This document shows positions 24,351 to 35,016 of a DNA stretch of 64,000 nucleotides, piece by piece; the first letter of the stretch is position 1, and the number at the start of each line of letters is the position of its first letter. The notes beneath the pieces are model-generated. The model did no database searches. It was given only the letters and a program-made list of their open reading frames with translations, and was not told where the DNA came from. The position numbers and the translations under genes were made by a program. This stretch comes from Blasia pusilla (lineage: Eukaryota; Marchantiophyta; Marchantiopsida; Blasiales): assembly GCA_050084515.1 (NCBI GenBank), contig CM114272.1:9796001-9860000 (forward strand), written 5' to 3'.

Positions 24351-25474
24351 TCATGCTGTTGGAGTTCGGTTGATTAAGAAGATTACACATGCTACAGCCT
24401 CTTTCCAATACACCTTAGGCATGTTCTTCTCATTCAACATAGCTTGTGTTTCTTTAGCAATATGTTGATTCTTCCTCTTAGCCACTCCATTTTTTTGTGG
24501 AATGTAACAGCAAGTCACTTGACGTTGGATGCCATTCTGACGTAAATAATCATCAAACTCTGTTGAAAGATATGTAATTTCAAAATGTGTTCTCCATTCT
24601 ACTTCTCTACTACAACTTTGAATGTTTTGAACATTGAGAATACCTCTGACTTGGTTTTCAGAAAGTATACCCATATATACCTAGAGAAGTCATCAATAAA
24701 TGAAACAAAGTACTGGCAACCACTAAGGCTATGTTGTTCTGCTATCCACACATCACTATGGATCAACTCAAATATCCTGGATGCTCTTCTATCTTGCTTT
24801 GGAAAAGGAAATCTAGCTTGTTTTCCAAATTGGCAAGTAGGACATACCTCTAACATTGTAGGACTCGCTAATTTAGGGAGTCCTATTACTATATTAGATG
24901 ATGAAAGACTGTGTAATCTTTGAAGATTCATATGACCAATTCTTTTATGCCACACATTTAGATCTGTGACTTGTTGGCCGGTTTGACCATACATTGTTGT
25001 TTGAATCTCTGACATAGAAACATCTAATTTGAACATTCCGCCATACCTAGTTCCTTTGGCTATCGTAGTATGGTCATCCATTGTTTCAATGAAACAACCA
25101 TCTGCGTTAAGCTTCACTTGATAATCCTGTTCTACTATTTGTCCTACAGAGATCATATTTCTTGCAATGGTAAGAAGATAGAGAACATTTACAAGAGCAA
25201 AAAAATCATTTGATGCTATTGGAACTTTATCGGTATGCGTGATATGATGTTGAGTGTCATCTCTTGTGAGCACAATTGCAGGATCTTTCACCGGCTCTAA
25301 ACTACCAAACCATTTAGTTTGTGAGATCATGTGATTTGATGCACCGGAGTCAATGTACCAATCTGTTGTCGAGTCTTTCTTGACCATTGCTCCCATATGA
25401 TGAGACATGATCAAGAGATGCTCTGTTTGTGAATGTTGTTGTTCTTGGTAGTGCCCTTGATGTTGTTGCTCCAC
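24351..25474 (-). pseudogene. Ty1/copia protease and integrase
   Basis: The frame from 25,474 has the retropepsin active site 'DWYIDSGASNHMI', then the pre-integrase zinc region 'WHKRIGHMNLQRL' with 'CPTCQFGKQ'. The integrase core follows with 'ELIHSDVW' and 'FIDDFSRYIWVYF'. A frameshift near 24,600-24,670 leads to 'NGVAKRKNQHI', where the family has NGVAERKN. The third catalytic residue of the D,D-35-E triad is therefore lysine and the integrase is inactive. Confidence 0.9.
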
Positions 25475-25547
25475 ATAGTTTTGTTTCCGTAAGGCTCATG
25501 TTCTAATATCTGCCTTCTTCTTGAAGCAAAACTTGCATAGTGATCCT

Positions 25548-26330
25548 TTATCCCACAGTAATTGCAAGAACCAAGGACCCTCTACTGCTGACCTCAACCC
25601 CAACGGTTTCCACCATCACCACCTTGTGATTATGTCTAGTACTGGTTCGTAGTTGATTGAGTGACGTTATATTGAGTGCCTCTTCCTCCATATGCTTGAT
25701 ATCCACTACAACCACAGAAGCTTCTGCCACGACCTTTGCCTCTGTTTGATCCATAACCTGTAAATAGCCTACTCTCTTGCAGACTAGACGAGCTACCGCT
25801 ACCTACTAGACGCATCTCTTCACTGATTAACAATGAGACTAACTCTTGAAAGGTTGGATACTTCTCTCTCACAGAGATAGAGGTCTCAAAGGACTTGTAA
25901 TCCTTTGGAAGTCCTTGAAGAGTGAACACAATCAGATCATCATCTTCTACTGTTACTCCAATGCTATTCAACTCATCAACAATATGTCTGATATTCAAAA
26001 TATAATCATTGATGCTATGCGATCCTTTCCTTACTTCGTTCAATTGCTATTTCAATTGAAGCTTTCTAACCTTTGTAGATGTCTAGAATAGCTTCTCCAA
26101 AGCATCCCACGCCTCCTTCGTATATCAACATCTTGAATGTGACCTATCATTGGCGAATTGATCGTTATTGAAATGTAGTGGATTACTTGCCTTGTGCGTT
26201 TATTCCAAGCACGAACATTCAAGTCTATTGAGTCACCTTCTGGCTTGGCCTCATTATCTGTGACAAGCTCTCATAGTTCTTGACCCATGAGAAATTTTTT
26301 TGTGAAACTTCCAGACATTAAACTTCTAAC
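25548..26330 (-). pseudogene. Ty1/copia gag
   Basis: The clear part (26,043-25,636) has 'HSINDYILNIRHIVDELN' and 'FTLQGLPKDYKSFETSI', the retrotransposon gag (UBN2-type) pattern. A Gly/Arg-rich stretch follows, then a zinc knuckle start 'CNYCGIKDHY' near 25,560 that is broken by a frameshift. The most upstream plausible methionine in gag sense is near 26,319, but the first 90 codons are full of stops. Confidence 0.8.
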
Positions 26331-26950
26331 TCAGATTGACATTAGGAATACTCCATGCGATTTTATCTAACTTCTCGCTTGTGATTCTGAAATTGACCTG
26401 AAAATTTCCAAAATTGTCAAATGTTGAGGAATACTCCATGACGCACAACTTTTCCTCACTAATTTCACTTTCCACAAAAATATAATTTTAGGCTTTATGG
26501 ATGAGTTGGAAAGCTCTCCAATTACAAGACGGTAAAACCAGCTTTTGCCATCGTTCTGACTCGCGGACTCAAATGGCTAAATTGACCTGAAAATTTCCAA
26601 AATTGATCAAATGTATGAAAGAACTAGCTCGAACAAATTTGGTATGTAGAAAGCCTTCTCTTGCCAACTTTTCCTCACTAATTGCACTTTCCTACATTGA
26701 AACACACACACACAACACACACACACACACTCACAATGTCAAAATCAAGCAATTATGGATGAGTTGGAAAGCTCTCAACAAGCTCTACAAGACGGGTAAA
26801 ACCAGCTTTTGCCATCGTTCTAGACTCTGCGGACTCAAATGGCTAAATCGACCATAAAAGCCTTAAAAAATGCCTCTAAAGTTTTATCACCGTCAAAGCT
26901 CCTTTTGAAATCTGCACCCACTAAGCTCAGAACAAATTTTCCTACTCCCA
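26331..26950 (-). repeat. Copia leader with tandem duplicated blocks
   Basis: Two diverged tandem units, about 26,388-26,574 and 26,575-26,850. They share 'attgacctgaaaatttcc', 'ggatgagttggaaagctct' and 'aaaccagcttttgccatcgt' in the same order. The second is longer because of a CA microsatellite at about 26,703-26,734. The position, upstream of gag on the minus strand, suggests copia leader or 5' LTR sequence. No primer-binding site was recognised. Confidence 0.5.
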
Positions 26951-27700
26951 AACTGAAATTGTGCCCATTTTTGTAGAGCAACTCTCTAACTTGAACCTTA
27001 AAGTCCAACCTAGTGAATGTCGGGTATGGTCTCCTTCATGCCTTGCCTCAACATTCACTCCGCCCACTCTTGATTTTACCATTTGCATCAAAGGGGTTCA
27101 GGTTCTCAGGGTCCCAGTTGGCTTCATCAACTATATCTCCAAGTTTTTGGATGAGGCCTTTTTGAAACATGTAGAATGATTCATTTATTACCTTATCTAG
27201 GGGATCCACAAGTGGCTTATAGGATTCTCTCCCAATATTTTATTTGACGTCCCCCCTACCTTCTTCTCATTTGTTCTCCCATTTCAACATTCTTACATCA
27301 GTTGGCCTCTTTTGACACTTCTATAATGGAAAATTTTGGTCAACTTCTCAGTCCGATTATATATGAGGAAGATGACAGAGTCTTGGTTTTAGAATCAGGG
27401 AGTTAAGTTAGGTTGTGAGACATGCAATCAATGGTTTTATTCCTTTTGCATTGGAAGTATTTAGGCACTTACATGGATCTTTTGATACTTTCTTGAAAAT
27501 ATGTGCTCACCACTCTCTCAAGAATCATTACCTTGCCCCTTCTCGTAGTCCTTATCTATCTATACCCACTACTTATTTTTGACAATGCATCTCAATGGCC
27601 TTACAACGTGCACAAGATTTGGCGTTGATACGTTGAGCGGAAGTGGTTGGATGTAGCTCACCTTGTTGTCCATTCACATGAATCACGTTTGACCAACCAC
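26950..27700 (+). pseudogene. LINE relic, 3' part: RT thumb and endonuclease tail
   Basis: Continuation of the plus-strand LINE relic that stops at 21,694. 'LSNLNLKVQPSECRVWSP' and 'GVQVLRVPVGFINYISKFL' (26,980-27,160) match 'LGVPLGSQDFVSSF' and neighbours in the copy at 37.4-37.9 kb. The end of the endonuclease domain is recognisable near 27,440-27,650 ('GSFDTFLKICAHH', 'ISMALQRAQDLALI'). The RT palm and the zinc-knuckle/endonuclease core are missing, so deletions accompanied the nested insertions. Confidence 0.65.
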
Positions 27701-29130
27701 TAGTGTTCTTTTCAAAAAAAAATTAGGCTATTAATCGTATAACTTGTTGAGATGGTGTTTGTGTTGGCTTGTTGCCATTTTCTTTTTGCATTTCATGGTG
27801 CATTTCTTGATTGCTTCCCTTCTTGGGATGTTATAACTTTTCTTTGTCCTTTTTTGAGGTAAATTATTGTAAGAAATTTTGTTTTACAAATTTAGATTTC
27901 CCGTGTGCTATGCTTGATGTCAAATTGTATGCCCTCAAAAAACATATGTGCCAAAAATGTAGTTTTGAATTTTGGCTCATGTGTAAAAGTTATATTTGTC
28001 TAAAATTCATTGTGTTGATGGAGGTGTTGCAACTTGAAGAGTGGCCTACAATAATAGAATAGATGTTTACTAAAAATACTAGTAATTTTTTGCCCAAGCG
28101 ATGCACTCGATCACATGGATGAAAATGAAATGAACTCAATAATGGAGAATATAATCAAGACATTAGACACTCATTGAATTTATAGAGTTTAAGATCAAAA
28201 TATTTGACGGATAAATAGTACTGCTAATTCATGCTTAAATATATTAATAATCATGAAACTCTAACTTCAAATTCTTTAAAATTCATGTATTTTCCCTTAT
28301 TAATTTAGGAAGAAATTAGTTATGGCTTATTTTTCCAGCCCCTATCTCTTAATTAAGAAAAGAAAATGACTCATATTGATCTAATGTTTATTTCAAAGCA
28401 TTGTTTAAGCCATCACAACCAAGTTTGAAAATTTTAAAAAATCAGAAATTAAAATCATTTTCATCCTTTTGAAGAATAATTATTTTTCTTTCTTCCCATA
28501 TTATCTTTTTTTTTTTTTCAAAGATAATATAGAATTTCCCCTCCAAACCAAACTTGACATTAATAATTTTATGTTCTTCCTAAATAATAAATATTGTAAA
28601 ATATTTTTACTTTTCAAATGGGGAAAAAATGAAAATGAAGAAGACTGATTTTTTTGGCTAATTTTTTTATAAAAGAAAAACCCGATTTACATTCAATCAT
28701 AGGCTTAGTATAGGGTAAAATTAAATATAGAAATTAAAAGAGTTGAAAGGCTTCACACATGGCACTCATAGGGAGTTTCTCACCCCGAGCTATACACACG
28801 ACACATTAAAATTTGAAAGAGACCATGCATAACACAAACACATAACTAGTTTTGGTAACTATGGGGTTAATGAGGTTTGCTTCTATGGCTGATTTGGGGC
28901 TTAAAAAAATGATCTCCTTTGACTTGGTTTGATTTTTAGATATCTCTACTCAATAGTCCCCCTTATGCAAAAGCAAAACTAAATATTGCCCCCAAAATCT
29001 AACTTAGCTACTTACCGCCTTCCTTTTGGATGGAAACTTATTTGTTCAAGAATTGGCTACAACAAATAGAAAGGAATTGTAACATCAAGAGAGAAGAGAA
29101 TTAACAAGAGGTAAAGGAATTAGTATACAA
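27701..29130. other. AT-rich DNA, nothing recognised
   Basis: Very AT-rich. An 83-codon cysteine-containing frame at 27,811-28,062 has no recognisable domain. No gene or element is claimed. Confidence 0.4.
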
Positions 29131-29279
29131 CCCATGTTATGCATACAACCAACAATCATTCTTATGCTACACAAAAATTTAAATTTATTGCCCATGTTAC
29201 AAAAATATTTTCACCACTTCCATATGTCAATCAAATAGTTTTTGCAAATCAAGAAGCCATCCTTCGTTAATAGTAGAGA
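29130..29279 (-). mobile_element. Helitron-like relic on the minus strand
   Basis: Read on the minus strand from 29,279, the sequence starts TCTCTACTATTA and then matches the element at 7,832 ('cttcttgatttgcaaa', 'tgattgacat', and a 'gatttgaatttgtgtgg'-like block). The 3' CTRR end was not located, so the left border is arbitrary. Confidence 0.4.
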
Positions 29280-29746
29280 TGGTTAGGAGCACCCATGGAT
29301 GGAACATGATAGAGTGGTGTCTTGAGCCAAAATAAACAAGTGGATAAGAACTATTGGATAAAAAAGGACCATGTAAGCTAAGGGACTAATGTAGACGCTA
29401 GAGAAACCATTAACACAAAAGAGTTGTGTAATTCAACGAAGACATATAAATGAACACAACAAGCAAGCAAGCTTTGAAAGATGCAAAGGAAACTAAAAAG
29501 TTACTGGTTCGAACCACCCAAGAATGCGGTATGGGGGAGATTGTAGTTTCCTACATTTATAAGGAGGGTGAACAAGAAAGTTTAAACATTTTGGGGGTGA
29601 TTTAGCTATGCTTTTGCGTAGGGGAGGTGACTAAGTTGAAATCTTTTGATTCTTCCATATGATGTTGTAAAGCCAAATTCTCTATGGGTAGCTTGGAACA
29701 AAATTCCACTTCAAACATGTTTGAAAAATCCCCTATTTAAAAAAAG

Positions 29747-30010
29747 TTATCTTACAAACCAGGAAGATTTTAAAAATTCCAAAAAGATTTTGAGGTGTAA
29801 AGAGAGCCGAAAAATTTCAAAAAGATCTTGAAAAAAAAATAGGGAGCGTCCATGGACGAACCCAACTTGGAGGAGAAATTTTGGATTCAAAATTTTGAGA
29901 ATCTCAACGGCGTCAAGTAGATCATCATCTGGCAGCTCAAAGCTCTCCTCACAGCCCACCACTGGACAAGAAGATCTGTACATTCTTCATGCCGCAGTTG
30001 TTACACATGT
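29747..30010 (-). other. Unassigned short coding-like stretch
   Basis: A minus-strand frame of 78 codons begins at 29,983 with 'CPVVGCEESFELPDDDLLD', an acidic, well-ordered composition unlike the surrounding AT-rich DNA. In another frame just upstream (about 30,030-29,950) there is 'GPCCQNMCNNCGMKN', rich in paired cysteines. I could not assign either to a family. They may be exon remnants of a gene or gene fragment. Confidence 0.2.
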
Positions 30011-32327
30011 TTTGGCAGCACGGTCCCATGGCGTAAACTTAACGCTTGCAGAGCGTGTATACTGACTGTTTTTGCTGTTTGGTGCAGAGGGAAAGGAAAA
30101 TTATCGTTAGCTTGAAACATTATCTTCACAAAAGTGAATTGCGAAGTTATTGATACTCCGGTTTCATTCTAAATAAGATAAATGCAAGAATGCAAGAAAG
30201 CAGGGGCAGAACTGCGGTGTCATAAACAGTGCTCTACATCGACCTGATTAACTAATGATTCCACCCAGAATAGGTTGGAGATGGGAGAAAGAGAGTGGTG
30301 TAGAGTGGATGGTGATTCTTGGGGTAGTAAATGTGCAAGAAACAAGATAATTCCGGAAACGAAAAAGGAGAGGAGGTGTAAAAGTTCCAATGGAGGAGGA
30401 CCTCATGCGACGGATAGGTAATGAAGATATCGATGATCACACAAGACTCGACTAAGAGGAAAAGGATACTTGAAAGCCTTGTGCCTCTCCGTTAGGGATT
30501 CTTTAGGCGAGGGTCTGCACAACCTCAAAAGACCGATTCCTTTATTCGAGGTCCTTCACCTCATTTTATCAACTTGATTTCTTTAAAACAGCTAGATGCT
30601 CACATCTGCAATCCAAATTGCGCTGTGGGCTGGAATGACCTTCCATAAATCATCCCTCCGCCATGCTCCAGATCCAAATGCTATTTCTAGATTCACACAG
30701 TTGGCAACAGATTGATTAGTCCTTCAGGGGAAAAGTTGTTGTGCGTCTTACAAGCCATGTCTTGGACAGGTAGGTCACGCCACAGATAATATGGAAGTAA
30801 TCCCCCCAAGTTTGTAGAAAGGGATAGGAGCACTCGCATGCCTCAGATCGTCTGGGGTACTATATTGGACCTGCCCTCGTCCCTTGTCCATAGCTCTGAA
30901 TGCAGGCTGCTGTGGTTCAGGGCATTTGAGAAAAGAAAACCGATAAATGGAGGAAATGGCCTGCTTAAGTAATCTCTGGTGCAAGGCCATCAGTGTTGGT
31001 AAGCTTGAACGACATAATGACTACTCTAATATGTTTACAATGGCGTGAAGCATACTGATTTGGAAGCAGTGGACACACAATTGTCTATTCGAATCCTCCA
31101 AAATTTGCTGCTGAGGAAGTGGCCTGCTCAAATACCCTACAGCCTGATCATCAGTCCTGCAGTCCAGCCACAGGTACGCTTGAGGACCATGTTTCAACTC
31201 TAGTTTAGTTCCAATGGTTCATAGACATTCTGCAACGATACCGGCAGTAAGCTCCACAGATCCGATCATGTGCTTCCCCATTAAAGACCCACTTGATGAA
31301 CCACGTCTGTCATTTGTATGCTCCTGGTCTCAAACTTTTGAGATGCGCATCCACTTCAGATGTTATCTTTAAATTAAAGACACTGGCTAGCTCGTATTGA
31401 AAGGGCTATCACCTAGATTAGTGCCTCCTGGTCAGCTCTTTTGGTGATGGCAAACCTTTCAACAGGCTCTTCACATGGAGGTTTTAAAATTCATACAGTT
31501 ATGAAGAGGCAGATAATAGCGGGGAGTAATCGTTTACTGTCTAAGTGTGAGGAGCAAGACAAAGAGAAGGATTCAAAGATCCCACTCCATCAGTGACACA
31601 AGGGCAAGTTCCCAAATATTTGATCACTCCTTTTCCCAATAAACCCCCCAATTGGATTGCAACAGCTAATTTTACCACCTTAAGTTACCAACAAAGCTAC
31701 AGTCTTCACTCGTTGAAGCTGACACAGCAAGTTGTTCAGGGCTAGCACTACATTTGAATGCTATTGTTCGCCAATACCCTCTAGTCACGACTGAGGGCTA
31801 TTCAAGGTAGGCTACAACTGAAACGCCTGCCTTGGATTCAGTTTATGAGCTTTAGGGGAGAATTGGATTACAAGTATTTAGCTTCAAAGCATCTAATCTA
31901 GGATCGAGGTCCAATGATTCAACCCGGAAGGATGATATGATCAGGGAAAACCTCAAAGAGATTCACTAGGTAAAGATTTAGAGAATTGAAGATAATTTCT
32001 GGTGCTTCCTGACATAATATTGATATAGGAAAGCCTGTGCAGGAGACATGTACGCAAGCTTTCAACTTCTATGCCACATGCACGTGCTAACACTGTCCAG
32101 GATATCGTGCAGGCATCGAGAGGACAAACCGAATCAAGACAAGGGTTCAAGAATCGTACCCCTTCTGCTCAAAATTTGAAGTAAGGTAGGATAGCACAGG
32201 TTTTTTTTGGCTTTCGGAGAATTTTGGAAAGCACAAATTCAGCACCATTGGATCACACCGGGGGCAAGGAAACCATTTCAGCTGGTTGACTCACAATAGG
32301 TAGTGGGAAGTATAGCCAAACCGAAGT
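30011..32327. other. Mixed-composition DNA downstream of the methyltransferase gene
   Basis: Composition is closer to genic DNA than the AT-rich flanks, but no open frame longer than about 71 codons and no domain was found on either strand. It could be spliced 3' UTR or intron of the minus-strand gene, or a non-coding transcript. Nothing in the sequence decides this. Confidence 0.3.
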
Positions 32328-32857
32328 AAGGAGATCCTGGAGATCTAGATTAGTCAACCACGTACCTAACTGCCTTCAAAGCGGAATTCAATTTTCCTCT
32401 ACAAAGGGTATCCACGACCCTGGATTTATCTACTAATCAACACGACACATGTCTTAGATAGGCTCCGTTATTGTGCCTATCTAAGATATGGCTAAGTTAT
32501 GGAGCCATATCTTAGATGTGCAAGGGTTCAAGGCGTCCAGTTCTCAGAGAACCAGTTGAGGTGTTCACCCCTGAAAGTGATCTTGCTGAAGGAGATCCTG
32601 GAGATCTAGATTAGCCAACCACTTACCTAGCCTAATCCCTTCCAAGCGGAATTCAGTTTTCCTCTACAAAGGGTATCCACGACCCTAGATTTATCTACTA
32701 ATCAACACAACACATGTCTTAGATAGGCTCCGTTATTGAGCCTATCTAAGATATGGCTCAGTTATGGAGCCATATATTAGATGTGCAAGGGTTCAAGGCG
32801 TCCAGTTCTCAGAGAACCAGTTGAGGTGTTCACCCCTGAAAGTGATCTTGCTGAAGG
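32328..32857. repeat. Two-copy tandem duplication, 261-bp unit, with paired hairpins
   Basis: Unit 1 is 32,328-32,588 and unit 2 is 32,589-32,857. They are nearly identical over most of their length ('aaggagatcctggagatcta' starts both). Each unit contains two adjacent inverted repeats. In unit 1 they are 452-463 with 475-486 (of 32,000; TCTTAGATAGGC and its complement) and 482-493 with 503-514 (TAAGATATGGCT and its complement). In unit 2 the first hairpin gains a base pair and the second has one mismatch. It lies about 0.5 kb beyond the stop codon of the methyltransferase gene. Confidence 0.85.
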
Positions 32858-33366
32858 CGTGCCCTCAGAAGTTCGAGTTCCAGCCCTGCCTTAAGAGTCA
32901 TGCCCTCTTACTAAAACCTGAAGTTCCGATACACAGAGAATTTGATCCCTCTGAGCACCATAGAAGGCTCTTCACAGAACCCTCAAACGTGCTCCATGAT
33001 TGGCTCAGGGGGATTGGGGATCCACTTCACTTTTTGCTCCAGAACTTAAGTGTGGCCATACCCTTCCCGTTCCTCCTGAGGAAATGCATGGATTATCTGT
33101 TCAGAAAAGATTTCGACCAATCCGCTGCCTTATCAAGTCAGTCTTTGATACACGATGGTGTCTCTTGAGTTCTAATCCCTTCACTTCTCTGAACCCATTC
33201 CTTCGATTCGTCAACCCTCAGAGAACGCTGGGCATCTAGCCATGATTGCATCAAGGCGACCGCAACCAGCCACTTCCCAAGGACTCTCTCACCAGACTTC
33301 ATGATGCAAACGACTCATGCAAGAAGGAAAGCAATATCAAAGACCAAGGTTGTAGAGACTGCAAAG

Positions 33367-35016
33367 CTACTGAGAAGGCTTTCCAACAAGCACATGAGAA
33401 ACTCCGACTGTGCCCGCTCTTTTATTTGACAGAGTGTACAGACTAGTCCAGTAGCCCACTTCGCGTGCTGCTTCATTTCGGTCCAGCTCCAGGACAACCT
33501 TACAAAGTGAGTGTAATCGGCTAGCAAAACTTTCGTGGTCATAGCTACTCCAATCAGCCGCTCTCGCCAAAGTTTGAAACTCGCCCTCTGAAACGCAGGA
33601 ATGGAGCCATCGAGAGCGTGGGTACGCCAGCTTGGAACTCACGTTCCCCGTTCTATCTCCTAGGGAAAATTCACCACAGTTTTCACAACCTTCATCACGT
33701 ACTCCACCTGTTTCCGGCAAGCTGCTGACTAGTTTGCCTCTCTGCTCGTCTCCGTGTCCAGAAGATGATCGGGTTGGCACCTCGCCGGTCCTATGTGGTA
33801 CTTCCTTACCAGCAGGTGAGCTTGTGTTCTTACGTGGGTGACCAGAATCGGTGGAAGTAAGCTGAAAGTGGATAGGAATTTGGAGTTTACCAATGCAACA
33901 TGGGGACATTACATAACCAGCTCGGTGCTTCATGGCCTGTAATAGGGCTAAATCGGTAGCAATGCCACAAGCGTGTAGGGCCACACAAGCGTCGAAGGAT
34001 TCGGGGTAATTCTCGATCCGTCCATAGACAGCTCTCACGTTCCTGAGATTGGCTTTCCGCGCACGTTGTTCGAGTAAAACGATGCTGTGCTGCTTAAAAT
34101 CCACACCAACAAAATGCATTTCGGGAAAAAGAGCGGCGAGTGGAAGAGTGAGAGCTCCAGACCCGCATCCGAAGTCTACCACTCTCGCACCGGCTTTCAG
34201 GTGAAAAGATCTCAGAGCAGCAGCTATTTTCTCGACCTGCCACCTCTTCCTCTCGCCCCGTGCCATCCGTTTGTCACCTTGTTCGCAATGCCCGCCCTCC
34301 TTCCCATCTTCATCACCACTGTCTGCTTCAATCCCATTGCTCTCCGCCTCCGGCGTTCCGTTCCCCACTCTTCCCACAGAACAAGCGTCCTTGTATCCCC
34401 CACCTAACATCGGATCTGCGCTCTCAGGAATTTCTCCCCACTCGATATCGATCGGGGACGAGCTGATCATTTCACCCACAGCAGTGAAGGGCCACGACAC
34501 ACCTTGCAGCATACTCTTCCACTTTGATTCGCTCCCTTCGTCCACAGGAGAAGACTCGTCGTCAGCGACAGGAGACTCCGTTCTAAAACCGTCCTTTTGA
34601 ACTAGAGTACCATTCGTCCAATTGTCTTCGCCTGATGAGCAGCAGAGACCACGTTGCCATTCAACTCCTCTGTTGGTACTTCTGGATCCCGCTAACTCTG
34701 ATGAAGACGTCCCTGGACGAAGGCGCGTGCTCCATGATGGCTCAGGGTTTCCCGTGAATTGAGGTGTGGGGGAGATGTTCGACATCAGAATCGAAGGAAC
34801 TCTGACTTTGCGCAGAATGGAAAGAATTTGGAACCAATGAAGCTGTTCTCGAGACGGACCCGCATTCGATCGGAACCTCTCTTTTCGACTCGCTACTACA
34901 ACTACTCCCCCTCCCTCCATTCCGCCCCTCCGAGCTCCTCTCCCCGTGCTCGCATCACAATGGACCTGGTCCACGAGATCCCACGAATACCCTAGCCACG
35001 AGCTTGCGTGCCGCAT
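33367..35016 (-). CDS. Class I methyltransferase, GSTCD-related
   Basis: A complete single reading frame of about 549 codons from an ATG at 35,016 to a stop at 33,367. The first third is low-complexity and Ser/Gly/Glu-rich. A second in-frame methionine about 33 codons in is an alternative start. The Rossmann SAM-binding motif I 'VVDFGCGSGALTLPL' lies near residues 279-293, followed by 'FVGVDFK' (acidic end of strand 2). 'CVALHACGIATDLAL' and 'SPCCIGKL' (about 345-379) resemble the methyltransferase domain of GSTCD. After a Ser/Gly/Lys-rich insert the fold resumes with 'YPRSRWL' and ends 'HVLVGKPSQ', as GSTCD proteins do. The N-terminal GST-like half of animal GSTCD is not seen. The substrate is unknown; an RNA or protein methyltransferase role is only inferred. 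Codons are even and no frame breaks were seen, so the gene is probably active. Confidence 0.8.
   Translation of the reverse strand: MRHASSWLGYSWDLVDQVHCDASTGRGARRGGMEGGGVVVVASRKERFRSNAGPSREQLHWFQILSILRKVRVPSILMSNISPTPQFTGNPEPSWSTRLRPGTSSSELAGSRSTNRGVEWQRGLCCSSGEDNWTNGTLVQKDGFRTESPVADDESSPVDEGSESKWKSMLQGVSWPFTAVGEMISSSPIDIEWGEIPESADPMLGGGYKDACSVGRVGNGTPEAESNGIEADSGDEDGKEGGHCEQGDKRMARGERKRWQVEKIAAALRSFHLKAGARVVDFGCGSGALTLPLAALFPEMHFVGVDFKQHSIVLLEQRARKANLRNVRAVYGRIENYPESFDACVALHACGIATDLALLQAMKHRAGYVMSPCCIGKLQIPIHFQLTSTDSGHPRKNTSSPAGKEVPHRTGEVPTRSSSGHGDEQRGKLVSSLPETGGVRDEGCENCGEFSLGDRTGNVSSKLAYPRSRWLHSCVSEGEFQTLARAADWSSYDHESFASRLHSLCKVVLELDRNEAAREVGYWTSLYTLSNKRAGTVGVSHVLVGKPSQ

Larger units (their letters stand above)
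22073..26330 (-). mobile_element. Ty1/copia retrotransposon, degenerate
   Basis: Minus-strand coding order is gag (about 26,319 to 25,560), protease, integrase, RT, RNase H (ending about 22,390). This is the Ty1/copia order, with integrase before RT. A polypurine tract on the minus strand corresponds to plus 22,376-22,390 ('actccccctcaag'). Beyond it, an LTR-like tract to about 22,073 carries a TATA-like 'attatata' (about 22,180) and a CA microsatellite. The second LTR was not recognised, so the right boundary and the target duplication are unknown. Many frameshifts and stops show the copy is dead. Confidence 0.85.

Noticed and set aside
26703-26734. CA microsatellite as a possible matching LTR landmark with 22,110
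   Set aside because: The flanking sequences differ, so it does not establish the second copia LTR.
29505-29520. GGTTCGAACC word resembling a tRNA B box
   Set aside because: Neighbouring bases do not form a T stem, acceptor stem or anticodon arm on either strand.
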